From Marisa cornuarietis (lineage: Eukaryota > Mollusca > Gastropoda > Architaenioglossa > Ampullariidae), in the NCBI GenBank assembly GCA_004794655.1, contig SMMW01000567.1:2712001-2776000 (forward strand): DNA of 64,000 nt, read 5' to 3'. The notes below the pieces were generated by a model that did no database searches, had not been told where the DNA came from, and saw nothing but the letters and a program-made list of their open reading frames with translations. A program made the translations under genes and the position numbers. Within the stretch, counting starts at the first letter, position 1. Every line of letters starts with the position of its first letter. This document shows positions 1 to 13,200 of the stretch, one piece after another.

Positions 1-27
1 GTAAAACACCAATTAAAAAAAAAAACC
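1..27 (+). mobile_element. SINE 3' tail
   Basis: The window opens with GTAAAACACCAATT followed by an A-run. This is the same 3' end, read in the sense direction, as the complete SINE at 4582-4759. Only the tail is inside the window. Confidence 0.5.
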
Positions 28-664
28 TTCTCAAGTTTTTGTTTATTGTTTTCCAATCAGCCAATCCTCTTACACGAGGGTGGACCATATGAAGAGTGGA
101 CATGTGGGAAGTAGGTAAAGGTTTTCGCCCACCATGTCTCTATCTTGTTTTCACAATGTGCTTTAATTCTCATCAAACGTTTTCTTGACACTAATGTATA
201 GCAACATTTTATGCACACGAAATTTGCTCAAAACGAAACGCTATGCCATAGGTGGACAAGACAAAATTATGATTGTAGATCTTTAAACCACTAACGAGAT
301 CTTGACATATTGACGATCAAAAACAATGCATTTTTTATTGCGACCATTTAAGATGTGTTTAACTAAAAGAAAAAATAACTACGACATGCATATTTTTCTA
401 ATTAATAAAAAAAATCTGAGTAAATAGATACAGCTGATCTTTCTCCTGTGCTTTCTCAGCGGGTCCTGTATTTCTGTAGTATATGCAAAGACTTTATAAT
501 ATACTGTCTTTGGTCTATCAAGTACCGGCAAATCATACGACCTGCAGTTGCATGAGACATTTACTATGCTATATATAAATATATATATATTTCTGCAGTA
601 CGACCTACAATTAAGCATGTACTGCAATTCTATGCATGTACTAATCTCTACCTCGGTTTGTCAG

Positions 665-1732
665 GTCAACTGTGTCGAAGTGCTTTGAAAACAGCAGGTC
701 ACCGATCGACGAGTCTGATTGTTTCAACCAGGGTATCCGCGATCACTCTCAGGTATATAACATAATATGTCTCGCGAATGTCAAACCTGTTTGTTTTTAA
801 AATTTTTCTTAAATTCATATTTTCGTTGATGATTTCTATCAATCCGAAATTAACCATAGAGTTCCACGTGACATGTATTTAGGGAGAGTGGTAAATCAGC
901 AACTTCCTCTTAAGATTTTTTTGCACCTTTTGTGAAGAGGAAATTTCTTTTTTTATTATTACTTTGGAACAGAAAGTTCAAGTCATTAATTATAAGATAT
1001 CGCCTTGCTGATTGTACTAAATGAGTGAATAAATAAATAACCCTCCAAAGTCAGTTTTCAAACTAATTCTTTAAAAGGAAACGATATACTTATTTGCTAG
1101 TAGTGGTAAGGACTAGTATAAATACAAGAGAAATCAGCACACATACAGAATATAAAGCTTTCATACTTTCGGGCAAAGTAAGTAATTGTGTGTGACTAGA
1201 TAGTTAGGCTCTGTTCTTAATGAGTTGTTCAGCGGTGTTAGTCGTTCACCTTGTGGCAGGTGTTTCCACGTGTTGCATGGTTTGGCTTGTAAAGCTGGCG
1301 CCGGTCGTTTTCTAGGTACCCAATATTTGGCGGAATGGACCTGCTGGTCAGCTGCCGCGGTTGCCCGAGCGTTATGTTCCTTATCAACTTCCGGAGACCA
1401 CCGGTCACAACGACTACGACGTCCTGCCAGACGTCGCCTGTGCGTTACCTGAAGACAGCGGCTCTGGAACTTGTGCCGACCAACGTTCTCCGCAGGACCG
1501 TCCGTATGTCCTGGCTGAGCATGTGGCGCCCTCTCCCGCCAGCAACAGGACGACGAGGTTGTCAGGGAGGTATGAAGGGCCGCTAGAGGTGGAGATCACA
1601 TCTGAAGGCGGCTACACCCCGCTGAGTCTCAATCCCAGCTTGGTTGTCAGGCGCCAATCTGCTGATTCGGAAGAAATCGACAGTCACAACGGTTCTCACA
1701 ACCCTTCATATTTTGAACTGGAACTGTCTTAA
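665..1732 (+). CDS. Gene A: 3' end of receptor-like family member (juxtamembrane and tail exons)
   Basis: Two exons are visible: 665-752 (88 nt, acceptor TCAG, donor CAG|GTATAT) and 1316-1732 (acceptor TCTAG, phase 0, stop TAA). The first is a 29-residue juxtamembrane exon matching the same exon in gene B; both end in Asp-His-Ser-Gln. The second is a tail of about 138 residues, rich in Pro, Ser and Arg. It shares with B the blocks LPERYVPYQLP, QRSPQDRPYVLAEHV and a C-terminal NPSYFEL. Tyrosine motifs YDVL and YFEL fit YxxL but lack a canonical residue at -2. The ectodomain and transmembrane exons lie upstream of the window. An AATAAA follows the stop. The role as a cytoplasmic signalling tail is inferred from genes B, D and E. 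The protein family is not one I recognise. Confidence 0.7.
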
Positions 1733-1911
1733 AACTGTGAAGATTTCCATTTTTCTTTTCGGTATTTTAACCTTGCGTGACTCAAAAGTGAGTAAAAATG
1801 TAGACTGACACTCTTATATTTCTTCAGTAGGTACAAAACACGTTAAAACTATAGCAAGTAGTAGAAAGTCTTTTTGCAGATGTATTCACTATTTTTATAA
1901 TGTGCTTTATG

Positions 1912-1917
1912 AATAAA
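1912..1917 (+). promoter_or_regulatory. Polyadenylation signal of gene A
   Basis: AATAAA about 180 nt after the stop codon of gene A. A second AATAAA lies near 2124. Confidence 0.5.
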
Positions 1918-1978
1918 GACAAAATCTGGTACTGTAATAGAAATCAACTGTACCAGCATCTTTAAGTCGTTATAAGCA

Positions 1979-2037
1979 TCACACGCACGCACGCACAGGC
2001 ACACGCACAGGCACACGCGCACACACACAGAGAGAGA
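1979..2037. repeat. Imperfect (CACG)/(CA) simple repeat
   Basis: CACGCACGCACGCACAGGCACACGCACAGG-type low-complexity tract ending in CA and GA dinucleotides. Confidence 0.8.
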
Positions 2038-2597
2038 AAGTGACATACCTATTCTCATACATACAATTAATAAGGAAGCTGATTTACGTGATTATGATAG
2101 ATTCCTACGACCGTTTTCAATGTAATAAAGACCGATGTATTATTATTATTTATTTTTTCTACTTATATATCATAATTTCTTCCTATGAAGAATAGGTAAA
2201 TAATAACAGTATACAACATGTTAACCAAAGGATACTTTGTGTGTATCGACTCAACCCGGAAAAGGGAAGTAACCCCGAATTCTAAAGCTAGCGTATCAGC
2301 AGTAAAGGATAATCAAGTTGACGAAGTAGTACGGATGATGAAGTAGTATGGTATTCTTGATTTGTGACCCGTGCAGATTTACTCGTTGATTCCTATACTG
2401 TTTCCGGTGAATGAAGAAACGATTTCTGCAAAAATAGTAGTATGGTTTTGTGTATACGAACAGTGCTAACCTTATAAAAACATTATAGGATGACCACAAC
2501 ACTACTACAGTCACTAACGTAATCAGTAATGTACGATTTCAAGACACATTTTCAGAAAACTGTAAAGAATAACTGCTATATTTTTGTTTTATATATA

Positions 2598-2880
2598 AAG
2601 GTAAAGGCCTTTGTGCTCGCCTTTGGATTCGTCCTCAGACGTTCACCATCAAAACCGGAAGTATAGCATTCGCGGGGGTTCGATTCCCGTGTGTCGCAGA
2701 GTATCTCCTCTAGTTAACCCAACTGTCAAATGAGTACCTTACTTATGGGGTTGGGAAAAGGAAGGGAGCGAAGGAAAGGAGATGGGCACCACCCTCACAA
2801 TAAGATGACCCCTAGAGATTGGGTGGGATAGGGGTCTCTAACACTTCACTCTCCAACCACAGTAACATCAAAATGTTATA
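2598..2880 (+). mobile_element. tRNA-derived SINE-like repeat
   Basis: Contains a good RNA polymerase III B box inside GGGGTTCGATTCCCGTG at about 2673-2689. An unrelated non-tRNA body follows, containing AAATGAGTACCTTACTTATGG. I see no convincing cloverleaf, so it is a SINE relic rather than a tRNA gene. The short string CATCAAAACCGGAAG recurs near 42502, which supports a dispersed repeat. Confidence 0.45.
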
Positions 2881-4263
2881 TTTATCTATCTGCATACTTT
2901 ATTATGTAGATTTGTAGAGTAATTTAATACAACCCATTTGACAATTCATAGTATACTCAGAACAGCCATCGGTTTTGTTTAGTAACCTCCCCTACCATAG
3001 TCTGAGCAACAGAAATCTTGCTCTCTGGACAAGATTTACACGAGCCTTCACCCCGAACATGATAACGTCCCAAGCTTATTATTTAGCTGTTGGATACAGG
3101 AGACATCCCAGGTCCATATTGACGGCATACACTGCTGAATTCTCAGGTCTTTATGGTGCATTATTTCTATATTGTTTTCTAATTTTGTTAATATTATATT
3201 TACCTGTATTTTTATGACGTAGATGTACTGCCCATTCTGTTTAATGAATTATCTATTTACCCTACCTTAATACTTAGTTTGTTTATTATTTTGGGAATGC
3301 ATGTTGAAATTTATTTATATTATCTAGAACTGGAGTGGCTTACTTCCATCGTTACAATTAATAACAACACAAAGTGTCAGAGTTCTTTAGGTGGGTTGAG
3401 AGAGTTATATATGTTTAATATCAGTTTATGTCTGTTTAAGACATTCATTACTTTCTCTCCGCATACGTGCGCGCGTGCATGGATACGTCTATTTGTGTTT
3501 ACGTGTGTGCACAGTCTGCTCTAGCGACCAGGTAAATCTGAGTACAAGATACTAGTCCCCCCTAGGTATATTTAATACCCCACTTCTATTCTCAACAAAG
3601 TTATTAACCCATCCTCCATAAACACATTTGACAGGTAATCCCTTTCTTCAGTAAAGCACACAGAGAACCTGTGATAGTTGTCTCGCTGGGGTTAGTCATT
3701 AAGCGTTTCCCTTCGTTTTTGACATTGTCCATCAAGATTTTTGATTCCTAATAATTATCGTAGCATTCAGAAATTGTTACATATGTACGCTATTCTTTGA
3801 TAAATCACATACCATTAAAATGCATGCATAACTGTGTCAATCTTTTGTCAATATTAAGTTTCGATTGCTTACCAAGGTTGTGTGCATTTTATTTTGACAT
3901 GAAAAGAACTTGACTGAAGTATTTTCTACAATAAGATAAGCTTGCATGCCATAATTCTTAAACTTCTGCCAAGTATTAGCAAAGATACCAAAAAAAAAAA
4001 GTGAATATATGGGTCGTCTTACCAAAAAAAAAAAAAAACTCTGATAGATTTTCTCGTGTGCAGAATACAGCACTAGAACACATCTACTAGATTCAACACT
4101 GTAGTAGACTAGCATGTACTAGTTTGTCTTCTAAACAACTTCCACCATCTTAATTATATTGCGGAGGTATTTAATATGATGGTAAAGAAATTTTTACATT
4201 CGTACTGAAACTGGTGCTGATATAGAAACCCGCTGTCCCTGCTACGGAAGTCTTTATAGGAAT
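2881..4263. other. Intergenic, no supported feature
   Basis: AT-rich DNA between genes A and B. The open frames here are short, without homology I can recognise, and several run through homopolymers. Nothing else is seen. Confidence 0.5.
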
Positions 4264-4301
4264 CTCTCTCACTCTCACTCACTTTCACTCTCACTCTCAC
4301 T

Positions 4302-4341
<40 letters not shown>
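4264..4341. repeat. (CTCACT)n and (CA)n microsatellite
   Basis: A CTCTCACT-type tract runs directly into about 18 CA dinucleotides. Confidence 0.9.
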
Positions 4342-4344
<3 letters not shown>

Positions 4345-4502
4345 CAGTGGTACAGAAGAGTAAGACTGTTCGCTTATCATCCCCAGCCCACTTTCCTGAT
4401 CATCTCATGCGAAAGTGAAAAAGTAGCCCGTTCGTCACCACAGCAGAATTCTTTACATCCGCGTAATTTTGCAAGTTTGGAGCTCTATATAATAATATCT
4501 AC

Positions 4503-4581
4503 ACCAGGGGTTCCCAACCTGTGGGTCGCGGCCCACAAAGGGGGAGCGAACGGTTTTTCGTGGGGGGCGGGGGGTCGTCAA
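4503..4581. mobile_element. hAT-like DNA transposon terminus (relic)
   Basis: The sequence CAGGGGTTCCCAACCTGTGGGTCGCGG resembles the terminal inverted repeat of hAT/Charlie-type elements. It is interrupted by the SINE that follows and seems to resume at about 4760. Only this end is identifiable. Confidence 0.35.
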
Positions 4582-4759
4582 TTTTTTTTTAATTGGTGTT
4601 TTACGCCGAACCAGCAACTAAGGCTATATCACGGCAAGGCAGCTAGCCCTGTAAACAGATGCCACATGCAGAGAAAGAACAGCGTGCCCGAGACGAGAAC
4701 TGAACCCAGGACAGCCAACCTTCACTGTATTGGTGACAGGCGCTAACCGTTGCGCCACC
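4582..4759 (-). mobile_element. tRNA-derived SINE, complete, with target-site duplication
   Basis: On the minus strand the element starts with GGTGGCGCAACGGTTAGCGC (A-box-like), has a B-box-like GGTTCAGTTCT, and ends with a conserved 3' domain (GATATAGCCTTAGTTGCTGG, then GGCGTAAAACACCAATT) and an A-run. It is flanked by a perfect 11-bp duplication GGGGTCGTCAA at 4571-4581 and 4760-4770. This is direct evidence of retrotransposition by target priming. It disrupts a hAT-like relic. The same 3' domain recurs at 1-27 and 42376-42430. Confidence 0.8.
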
Positions 4760-5189
4760 GGGGTCGTCAAGAGGATTGTAATAATTACTAACCAGTTATA
4801 AAATCTATGTAGTTCAACCTAACGTTTCAACGATCCTTTTAATTTAGCCTAAACTTTAATCATCAAAATTATTGCAACGGTAATTATTATTTGCAGAACG
4901 GCATACATTGCCCTTTGTTACTAAACCTTACCGGAAGTCCTGTTCACGCGTGCTACCGATTGCTCATGTGCTGATGTCGGTTGTTCGGACGCTGAATGAC
5001 ATTCTTAAAATTTCTCTTCAAACGTGGGAAAAAATATCATTCTCTTAGTTAAAGTGTTTAACAATATTAGAGAAATTAGTACCCATGGAAAAGAAACGTA
5101 AATATTTGGAAGACTATCTGAAACTTGGCTTTGCCACCTCGATCAGCAATAGCATAGAGAAGCCACAATGCGTTCTGCGTAATGTAGTT

Positions 5190-6377
5190 CTTTGTTTAAA
5201 AATATCCTGGTAATTCCACTCCTTAAGAAGTCCACGCTTGACATCGACGTATTGAACAGCTACCGTCCAGTTTCCAACTTGTCTTTTCTCTCTAAGATCA
5301 TGGAGAAAGTATACGACAAGATACAGCTTTACTTATCCCAGAAAGTAGTTCTGACACAGCTCTGGTCTACTTTCAAGAGCACCACACTATCGCATAAACT
5401 CAGTCGGCATAAAGACCTTTTCACAGCACCAGAACAATTTTCATCATCAAAGTGACCACCGACATGTTATCTGCCCTCGACAGTGGTGGTGTTTCTGTCT
5501 CACTCCTCACTCCTTCAAAGACTTCACACCCTCTAAGGAATTTCTGGACCCGCACAATCATGGTTCAACTCCTTTCTAAAATGCTGACGACACGCAGCCG
5601 TACTGCTCCACTCCACCGTCTGAGTCTCACTCTAATACTAGAAACCTGTATTAGTGATGGTAAAAAAAACACAAGCTTAAAGTAAACGATGATAAGACTG
5701 TCGCCCTCCTGTGCTCGAGAAGAAGACAACACTCATCGCTCGTCAGTGTGCCCAGGAACATCTAGGTGGACGAAACCAAACCAACATCGCCTCTACCTCG
5801 ACTGTCAGAAATCTTTCATTGTCACTGATGACATGACCCTTGATAGACAAGTTACAGCTGTCTGTCAGTCTAGCTATTATGAGCTACTCATGAGTCACTT
5901 TCTGTCCACACGAACTACCAACACTCTTGTCTGTGCGTTTGTTCTTTCTCGACTTGACTACTGCAACTCCTTGCTGGCAGGCTGCCCCTCATCCCTCATA
6001 CAGAGACTCCAGAAAGTACAGAACTCTCCTCATTATTCCTGTCACCAGAACAACAACATATGGTCACAGGATTTTTAGTTACTGTGCAGCAAAACAATGG
6101 AATTCTATCCCCTTCCATATCCGCCACCTATCCACCACTGAATCTTTTAAATGTGCACTGAAAACACATCTCTTCCTCGAACAACACTCCTAATAACAGT
6201 GTGCTACTCCTTCTTCAACCACCCTACCTTTTCCGTTTATTTCTGCTTCCTTACTCGTCTTTTATTAGTCATCAGTACTTTTATTCATCCTTCCGTTCTT
6301 TCGTATGTTGTCCCTGTCTCGTTTTTGTCTAGAGCGCTAAGAGCACGTTCCTTATGAGCGTGAGTATACAAATCACG

Positions 6378-6474
<97 letters not shown>
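5190..6474 (+). mobile_element. L2/CR1-like non-LTR retrotransposon, degraded 3' half
   Basis: Broken frames preserve reverse-transcriptase signature text. Residues around LNSYRPVSNLSFLSKIMEKV (about 5248-5307) match the finger region of CR1/L2/Rex1-type RTs. Further on, SRLDYCNSLLAGCPSSLIQRL (about 5948-6010) and AAKQWNSIPFHIR (about 6088-6127) match the C-terminal end of the same proteins. Several frameshifts, stops and an internal deletion that removes the catalytic core mean it cannot be active. The element ends in a (CAT)n tract, as expected for L2-like elements whose 3' ends are simple repeats. Confidence 0.75.
6378..6474. repeat. (CAT)n tail of the LINE
   Basis: About 32 uninterrupted CAT units immediately after the LINE 3' end. 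On the opposite strand they form a spurious poly-Met frame. Confidence 0.9.
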
Positions 6475-6476
<2 letters not shown>

Positions 6477-7639
6477 TAACCTCGAGAGCAGACAGACCTG
6501 CTACAATTACATTTGAGGCCCGCATATGCTCACAATTCATTCACACAGGGTAGCGTTTAGAATTCAAACGGCCGACACGACACAGGACAACCACAACCTG
6601 TTAGTCCTGCATGAAGACACACACAGTCGGCGGCCCGATAGGAGGTGACCAAGATCTCCCGATGTAATAAGCCTAGCATCACGCAGAATTGAAGACAATT
6701 TTCAAAATGTCTGCCTGTGCATGCGTGCACGTGCGAGAGAAAGTTAAACGCTTACACATTTCCACCCGGAAACAACTCGTCAGAAGGGCTGGGAAAACAA
6801 AGAGTTAACTGTTACTTTCTTACAAACATCCTCATCGACTCGGACGAACATGCAATGATACCAAGTAAAAGTAGAAAGGATTTCTGTCACACTCTCAACT
6901 TTCATCGAAATCCTAGGCACAGGAACATTTCTTAAATACCGTTCTTAACCAGGCAACGTGCCTAACCTTTAACCCTCCCGAAGCGACCTGAAGTCCCAGA
7001 GTTCCAGTCATACTCTGGCCAATGTATTGACAAGAAAGTCTGGAAAATATTGATGACATTTCAAACATACATAGTGCTCGACTCCAAAAACTATTGATTT
7101 TCAGTGACCTACACACACATCTTTACCACTTTGATTAAGAAGGGCTTTTTACCAAAACGCGTCCATAACCCAGGGTGATGATTTTTTTATCCCCCGTATT
7201 AAACATTAAATTAGTGGTGTTTGTATCTCGAGAACGAAAGGGGTGTTTACCAGATTTGGGACAGCAGTATCACTGTGCTCTTGAATCTCAATCCAAGAAT
7301 TTTAAAAAAGTTGCACTTTACTAAACGTTTTAAAGAAGTTTTTCAAGACAGTTACCAAGCTTGCGCAAATACGTGACTACATGTATACCCTAAAAATGAT
7401 TGGTTGGCGTGTGCAGAAGTATTTATTTACATTGCTAAAATTTAGTTCACAGTCGACATAGCACTGGCTAATGTGCAGTACTGCACGCATCTTCCAAAAT
7501 TCAGTTACCACGAAAATAAACAATCCTGGTCTCAACAGGAACTCGAACACTACCGTTGTTTTATGGATGCATTTCTTATACCGAGCTTTGGGAATGTGTA
7601 CTTCAACCGGTAGTGATGAGGAATGTTCCGGCTTCCACG

Positions 7640-7645
<6 letters not shown>
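6475..7645. other. Intergenic, no supported feature
   Basis: No exon of the receptor family and no mobile-element signature could be recognised between the LINE and the CA repeat. Confidence 0.45.
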
Positions 7646-7710
<65 letters not shown>

Positions 7711-7746
7711 CACACAAACAAACACACACACACACACACACACACA
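7646..7746. repeat. (TC)n(CA)n microsatellite
   Basis: About 45 CA units with a few AAAC interruptions. The long His-Thr and Cys-Val frames on both strands here are products of the repeat. Confidence 0.95.
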
Positions 7747-8117
7747 GAGAACGTCACATGAAAGGGACTAGTCATACGTACACGTTTCCGCAGGAGAATA
7801 CTTCAACTTCCGCTAATGACATTTCATACAACTGTGCAGTAGACTCTGGACTCAGGACCAAGCAGTCTTTCTGTGTGTGGAGAGTTGTACAGTTCTACAC
7901 GTTGAAGATCTGTCCTCGATGTCTTAACGAGGGTCTCCGGTAAACTTCTATCAGTGTCTTGCTATTGCATCACGACATTCCGCGTATTTGTGACGTGAAA
8001 GCAGCTGGTGCAATACAGAAAAATAGTTCTTTTCGGGAAGCTTCATTTTTGCAGGGAGAAAAGGAAAGGGGGAAGATAAAATTATTATTCCGACCAAGGA
8101 GACAGGAAGGAAGGAAA

Positions 8118-8827
8118 ATGACTTCTTGTGTTGATCCTGACGACAGCAACATCGCTTTTCCAGTTGGCACGATAATCTGCAATCGGACTTCTACGACGAC
8201 TGTGACGACAATAGAGACAGAAACTTCCACGGACAGTTCTGAACAAACAGTGACTACTTCAGAACAGATTTTAGGTGAGTGGGTGTCCTTCCCGCATACT
8301 CTCACATATTTCAGTGACTGTTATGCACGCATCATACATCACACAATGGCGTCAAAAACGTCACACGTTTACACGTTACAGAGTCTGACTGAGAAGAAAC
8401 AATTGAAAATACCGATCATTCCTACACAGGGTGACATTTTAACTTCGCAGGCACAGCGGTTGGCGGAAGCATACAAACGACCGGACCGACGACAATGATC
8501 GGTGACGTTCGGACATCAACATCTGTTGCTGCTGCATCAACGAGAGCTTGTAATGTTAACTTAGGTAAGTGAGCGTCGCGCGCACGCACACACACACACC
8601 TCACGCGCTGGCGCCTGAGCGAGAGAAAGGATCGACGACCCGAATTACACGTCGGATCAAAACTAACATGAACAGAAATAAGGATTATTACTTATTATTA
8701 AGGTATTAATGCGCGCTGTCATGTACTTATGCGAATGGATACAACCGCGCGCACACACACACACACATACACGTTCTTATGCACGCGCACGTACATATAC
8801 ATCGAAGATAAAAACATTCTCTCTCTG

Positions 8828-8864
<37 letters not shown>

Positions 8865-9194
8865 CATCTTAATTAGCATTCTCTCTCTTATATATATATA
8901 TACATCTGACCAGATACTTGCATGTGCGCTAATGCGTATCACATTCAGATACATCCAGAGACGTATATATTTGTGCTTCACAAACGGTGTATATTTATAA
9001 GAGTTCAGACTAATGTGGTCATCAGCTACATTACAATATGATGCATTTATTTAATGTATTTGGAGCTACAATGCCAACTGTGCTAGTTTACACATCGATG
9101 TAAATATGCATTATGTTCATCCTCTTCAGTCATGGGCCACGACCTACACTGAATAAAGTCTCTATCACTTTCTCTCCCACTCTCTCTCTCTCTC

Positions 9195-9229
<35 letters not shown>

Positions 9230-10144
9230 TACATACAAACACAAGCAGATGTGTAACACGATAAGATGACGCTGTGTTATTTGATTTGACAGAAGAACTC
9301 AGCTCTCTTTTCAACTTAGACGATATACGAAAAAGGTGCAGCGAGTTTCACGCCTGTACCGTGGAGCTGTATAAATCCGAGAACCTTCACCGCATCCTGG
9401 CCGGCGAGAATATTCAGCTCCGTAACATCTGTGGGTAGGTTCTTAACTAGAACCCACTGTCTCTCTCTCTTTTTCTTCTTTCTCACTCACTCACTCACTC
9501 ACTCACTCACATACATACATACATACATACATACATACATACATACATACATACATGCATGCATGCATACATACATACATACACGCACGCGATAAAATCA
9601 CCCCTCAGCCAACTGCCTCGTGTTGCAGTCTGATGTACCGAAATAACAACGACAGCTACAGGATTCTGGAACAGCAGTGCTCCACTCAGGAGAGAGAATC
9701 CATCAAAGGGTTCCTGGAAGAGGAGTTGTCGACTATTTTAAACGATCCATCAAAAGCAGAAGGCAGTTGGGGGAAACTCAAAACTTGCCTTGACAATATC
9801 CCCGATAACGACGAGTACATAAATAAATTGTGCAGGTAGGTATCTTAAAATGTCTAAAATAAATAGTAATAAGAAAGAAAGAACGTTTTCTGACTCAAAC
9901 GTTAAATAAACAAATCCAAAAGTTATACATTGCTTTAAAGAGACATTATAATACAGCTATACTACCTTATTTCAAAAATTAGGTGTGCATTCCATTTCAA
10001 GGTATGTAGATCACATAACACTAAATGTCATTCACTACATCAATATTTATATAAAACTGAAACATTTTAACATTAAAGTGAAATGACCACAAAATAAATT
10101 AGCATAAATTTGTGTTCGACCACCCGAATAATCCATAAACACAC

Positions 10145-10203
<59 letters not shown>

Positions 10204-13200
10204 AGAAGGCATATACTCACCTACATATACAGGTCTGTTAGTCTTGTTTGTGGGTGGTATGGACGTCGGTATAAAAAAGGACATAGCTATAAGCAGGGGG
10301 ACATAGGTAAGAAACTCCTCTCTGCCCTCTCGGTTGACAGCTTAATCAATGTCTCCAACCAAAGGGGGAATAACTGGCAGACTTTAGCCAAAGACCTAGT
10401 GGAGTCCCCTTAAATCCTTCCTTCTTTCATTCATCACATTCAAAAGCCGTACAGCGCTCTTCTTCGTCCTTCTCTTGTTACTCATCTACACATACGTTAA
10501 GCGCATTTTGGTCCTCATTCCAGCAGAAGACAGCCAAAAGTCAAAACTAGTTCAAAGAAAATGCTTTAGAAAGTGCATAGAATCATCTTATTTACATCAA
10601 GTGATGGAAGTGTTTGAAGACAATAGGCCTCTGCTAGATATGTAGCTAAACAGGTAAGAGCATGGCATAACACACTCTAGCGAACTTTGTAATCTTTTTC
10701 TCAAATGTTGTCTTTAAGTGATCTTACTGTAGCCTCCCTTCCAAAACACATCGTTAGAGTGCTCTCGTGTGATCATAGATCACGACCCTGGGAAAGGCAG
10801 GCTAATAATGTAGTTTGATTTGTAAAAGAGTACACGAGTAGGTACACATGCGCACGAGTTTTCATACGATCGTTAGACGATTGCAGACACCATATGAACG
10901 TTACAAAGAAAAGAAGCAGAACGACGTTTAAAGTAACTATTTACTAAACATCAGTAAACAACAAAAAAGCTCACTAATTAAATTATCCTCGGTAGCCATG
11001 AAGATTATGTTAAGAGTAATGCATTCTTTGTGTATGTGTGAAATTGTGACTGAACCAATAACTGATTTTCTAAGTTGTGGCTGATCTTTCTTTGCTACGG
11101 TTAAAAAAAATCACACTCATGCTCATTTAAAAAAGCAAACATGCAAACAAAAATTAAGAAACAAACAGATTTAGAAAAAAGGAACTTAAAACAATAAATC
11201 TTCGTTGAATACGATGGTTTACAAAGTAGAAATTAGAAAGGTAGCGAAACTTTTTAATCCTCTAACGGTTTTATTTGTAGCCACCCCATCATTTGTCCAG
11301 AAACTTTTGGGGTGGTCACCTTTTGTGGGAAATAATTTCACCGATAAGCATGTGGCACATTCTAACTTAGCAGGTTAGTCTAAAGGGTAATAAAAGATAA
11401 CTAACTTTAATTATTTGCTTGCAATCCATCAACAGGTTAAAGGGAAACTCTACAGCTCCGCTGTGCAACGCACGTGATGTGCAGTCGACGACAGAGACGT
11501 TATTCAACGCCAGGTTGAGAGAAAATCATTGTCAATGTGATGCTGTCACCAGTAAGACTAGTAAGTAGTCAGCTGTAGTCTCAGCAGCCAAAGTCTTTTA
11601 AACCACTTTTAAAGGACTAGTGGGTTGCAAATTTCCTCCCTAATATTGGGTACAACTCAGTGCCAGACACTCTTTTAGCAAATCTTGGTAAATGCACCCC
11701 TTTCCGTTGTCAGTGATTAATTTTATCATCATGATTTATTCTTAATATTATGTATGAGGTATTTTAATTCATAATAGTAATAACAGCATGACAGCCTAGA
11801 AATATATCATATATGTGTCAGTTTTCTATTGTTCACCAGAAAAAAGAAAATATTCGATCCAGCTGTTTTCTGAGTCAAAAATTATCGAGGGAGTAATCAT
11901 ACTATCAGTATAAATTAATAATAATGACTATAGTTATCGAAGCACTAAACAAATGCATTAAATTATCAAACTTTTTGCTCTGTAATCCACAGCTTGAGTC
12001 AAGCTTTATTGTGCAAACATTTCTTATTCATTTCAAATTCTCATCCTTACTAATGTCTGCTAATGACAAGTTATCAGGATCAACACCTTTTATTTCTTTC
12101 TTCGCGGCTAATTTTTTTCATACTTCCCTTAAACACCTGATAAGGGATATATTTGTGTGATTTGTTCACGTGTCTCACGTATTTCACGCATTTCCTCAGC
12201 TACGTCCTTGCCACTGAGCTCGCTGATTGGCGGGGCCTGTGGCGGGTCGCTGATATTGCTGCTCATCGTCATCATCATCGTTCTCTGCGTGCGACATCGA
12301 AAGCTCCGCCGTCGTCTGTACGTACTGCCGTACGACTGTTGGACGTGTGGACAGACCTCCTTACTTTGTCCTTTCGCTGTCTTCAAACCACTCCATATTC
12401 TTACACTAGGCTGGACAAGCTGGGGGGGTCAAGGGGTGGGAAGTATAGGTCAAGGTCTTGACATACTGTCGCAGTCTTGTCTTCCTCATGTGTTGCTACC
12501 TCTAATGCACGGAAGAGGTTTTAAAAAGACAGATGCCAGCACAGGAAAAAATACTTTTTAAGCTGCGACCATGACATTATTTCGAGTGGTTTAAACTTGA
12601 AAGAATTGTTAAGAACTAAAGCATTGATACTTTTTCTTATCTGAAAGATAAACATGTATGTTGTATTACAAAAAAAAAAAAAAAAAAAAAATACAGCGTC
12701 GTAAACATCATGCAAGTTGCAACTATGGGTAATATTAAAGATAACTTGCATATTTATCACATTTCGAATAATACAGCTGCATCAAGCATTTCTTTAATTT
12801 ACGTCAAGTATGTACTATACTGCAATTTTTCACCAGGGAGACCGAGTCAAAGCGTTCTGGAAACAAGACTTCACCAACCGACGGTTCTTGTCCTCCCAAC
12901 CAAGGAATCCACGATCACTCTCAGGTATATAACTTTTTCCCGTTGGTGTTACAGGTCCTGCCTTTTGAGTATTTTTCATTAAATTAGAAGAAGGTTAAAT
13001 TATTATTCGTTGCGCAAGACTAGTAAACTTGGCAACTTTAAGATTTTTTTCATCTTTTGCGAAAATGAACATTTTAAAAAATAGGTCTTTAGTGTCATCA
13101 CCCAATAATAATCGTATTCTTATTTAAAATGAACTGCCTTGATGTTTGTGTTAAATAATTAAGTTAAGGTGTCTGGTAATTCTGTAACTGTATACAATGT

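Noticed and set aside
2598..2700. Possible tRNA gene
   Set aside because: A good B box exists but I could not fold a cloverleaf or find a matching A box; a SINE explains it better.
6285..6473. Poly-Met open frame on the minus strand
   Set aside because: Pure translation of the (CAT)n tail of the LINE.
7377..7943. Overlapping His-Thr and Cys-Val open frames on both strands
   Set aside because: They are translations of a CA microsatellite without splice sites or homology.
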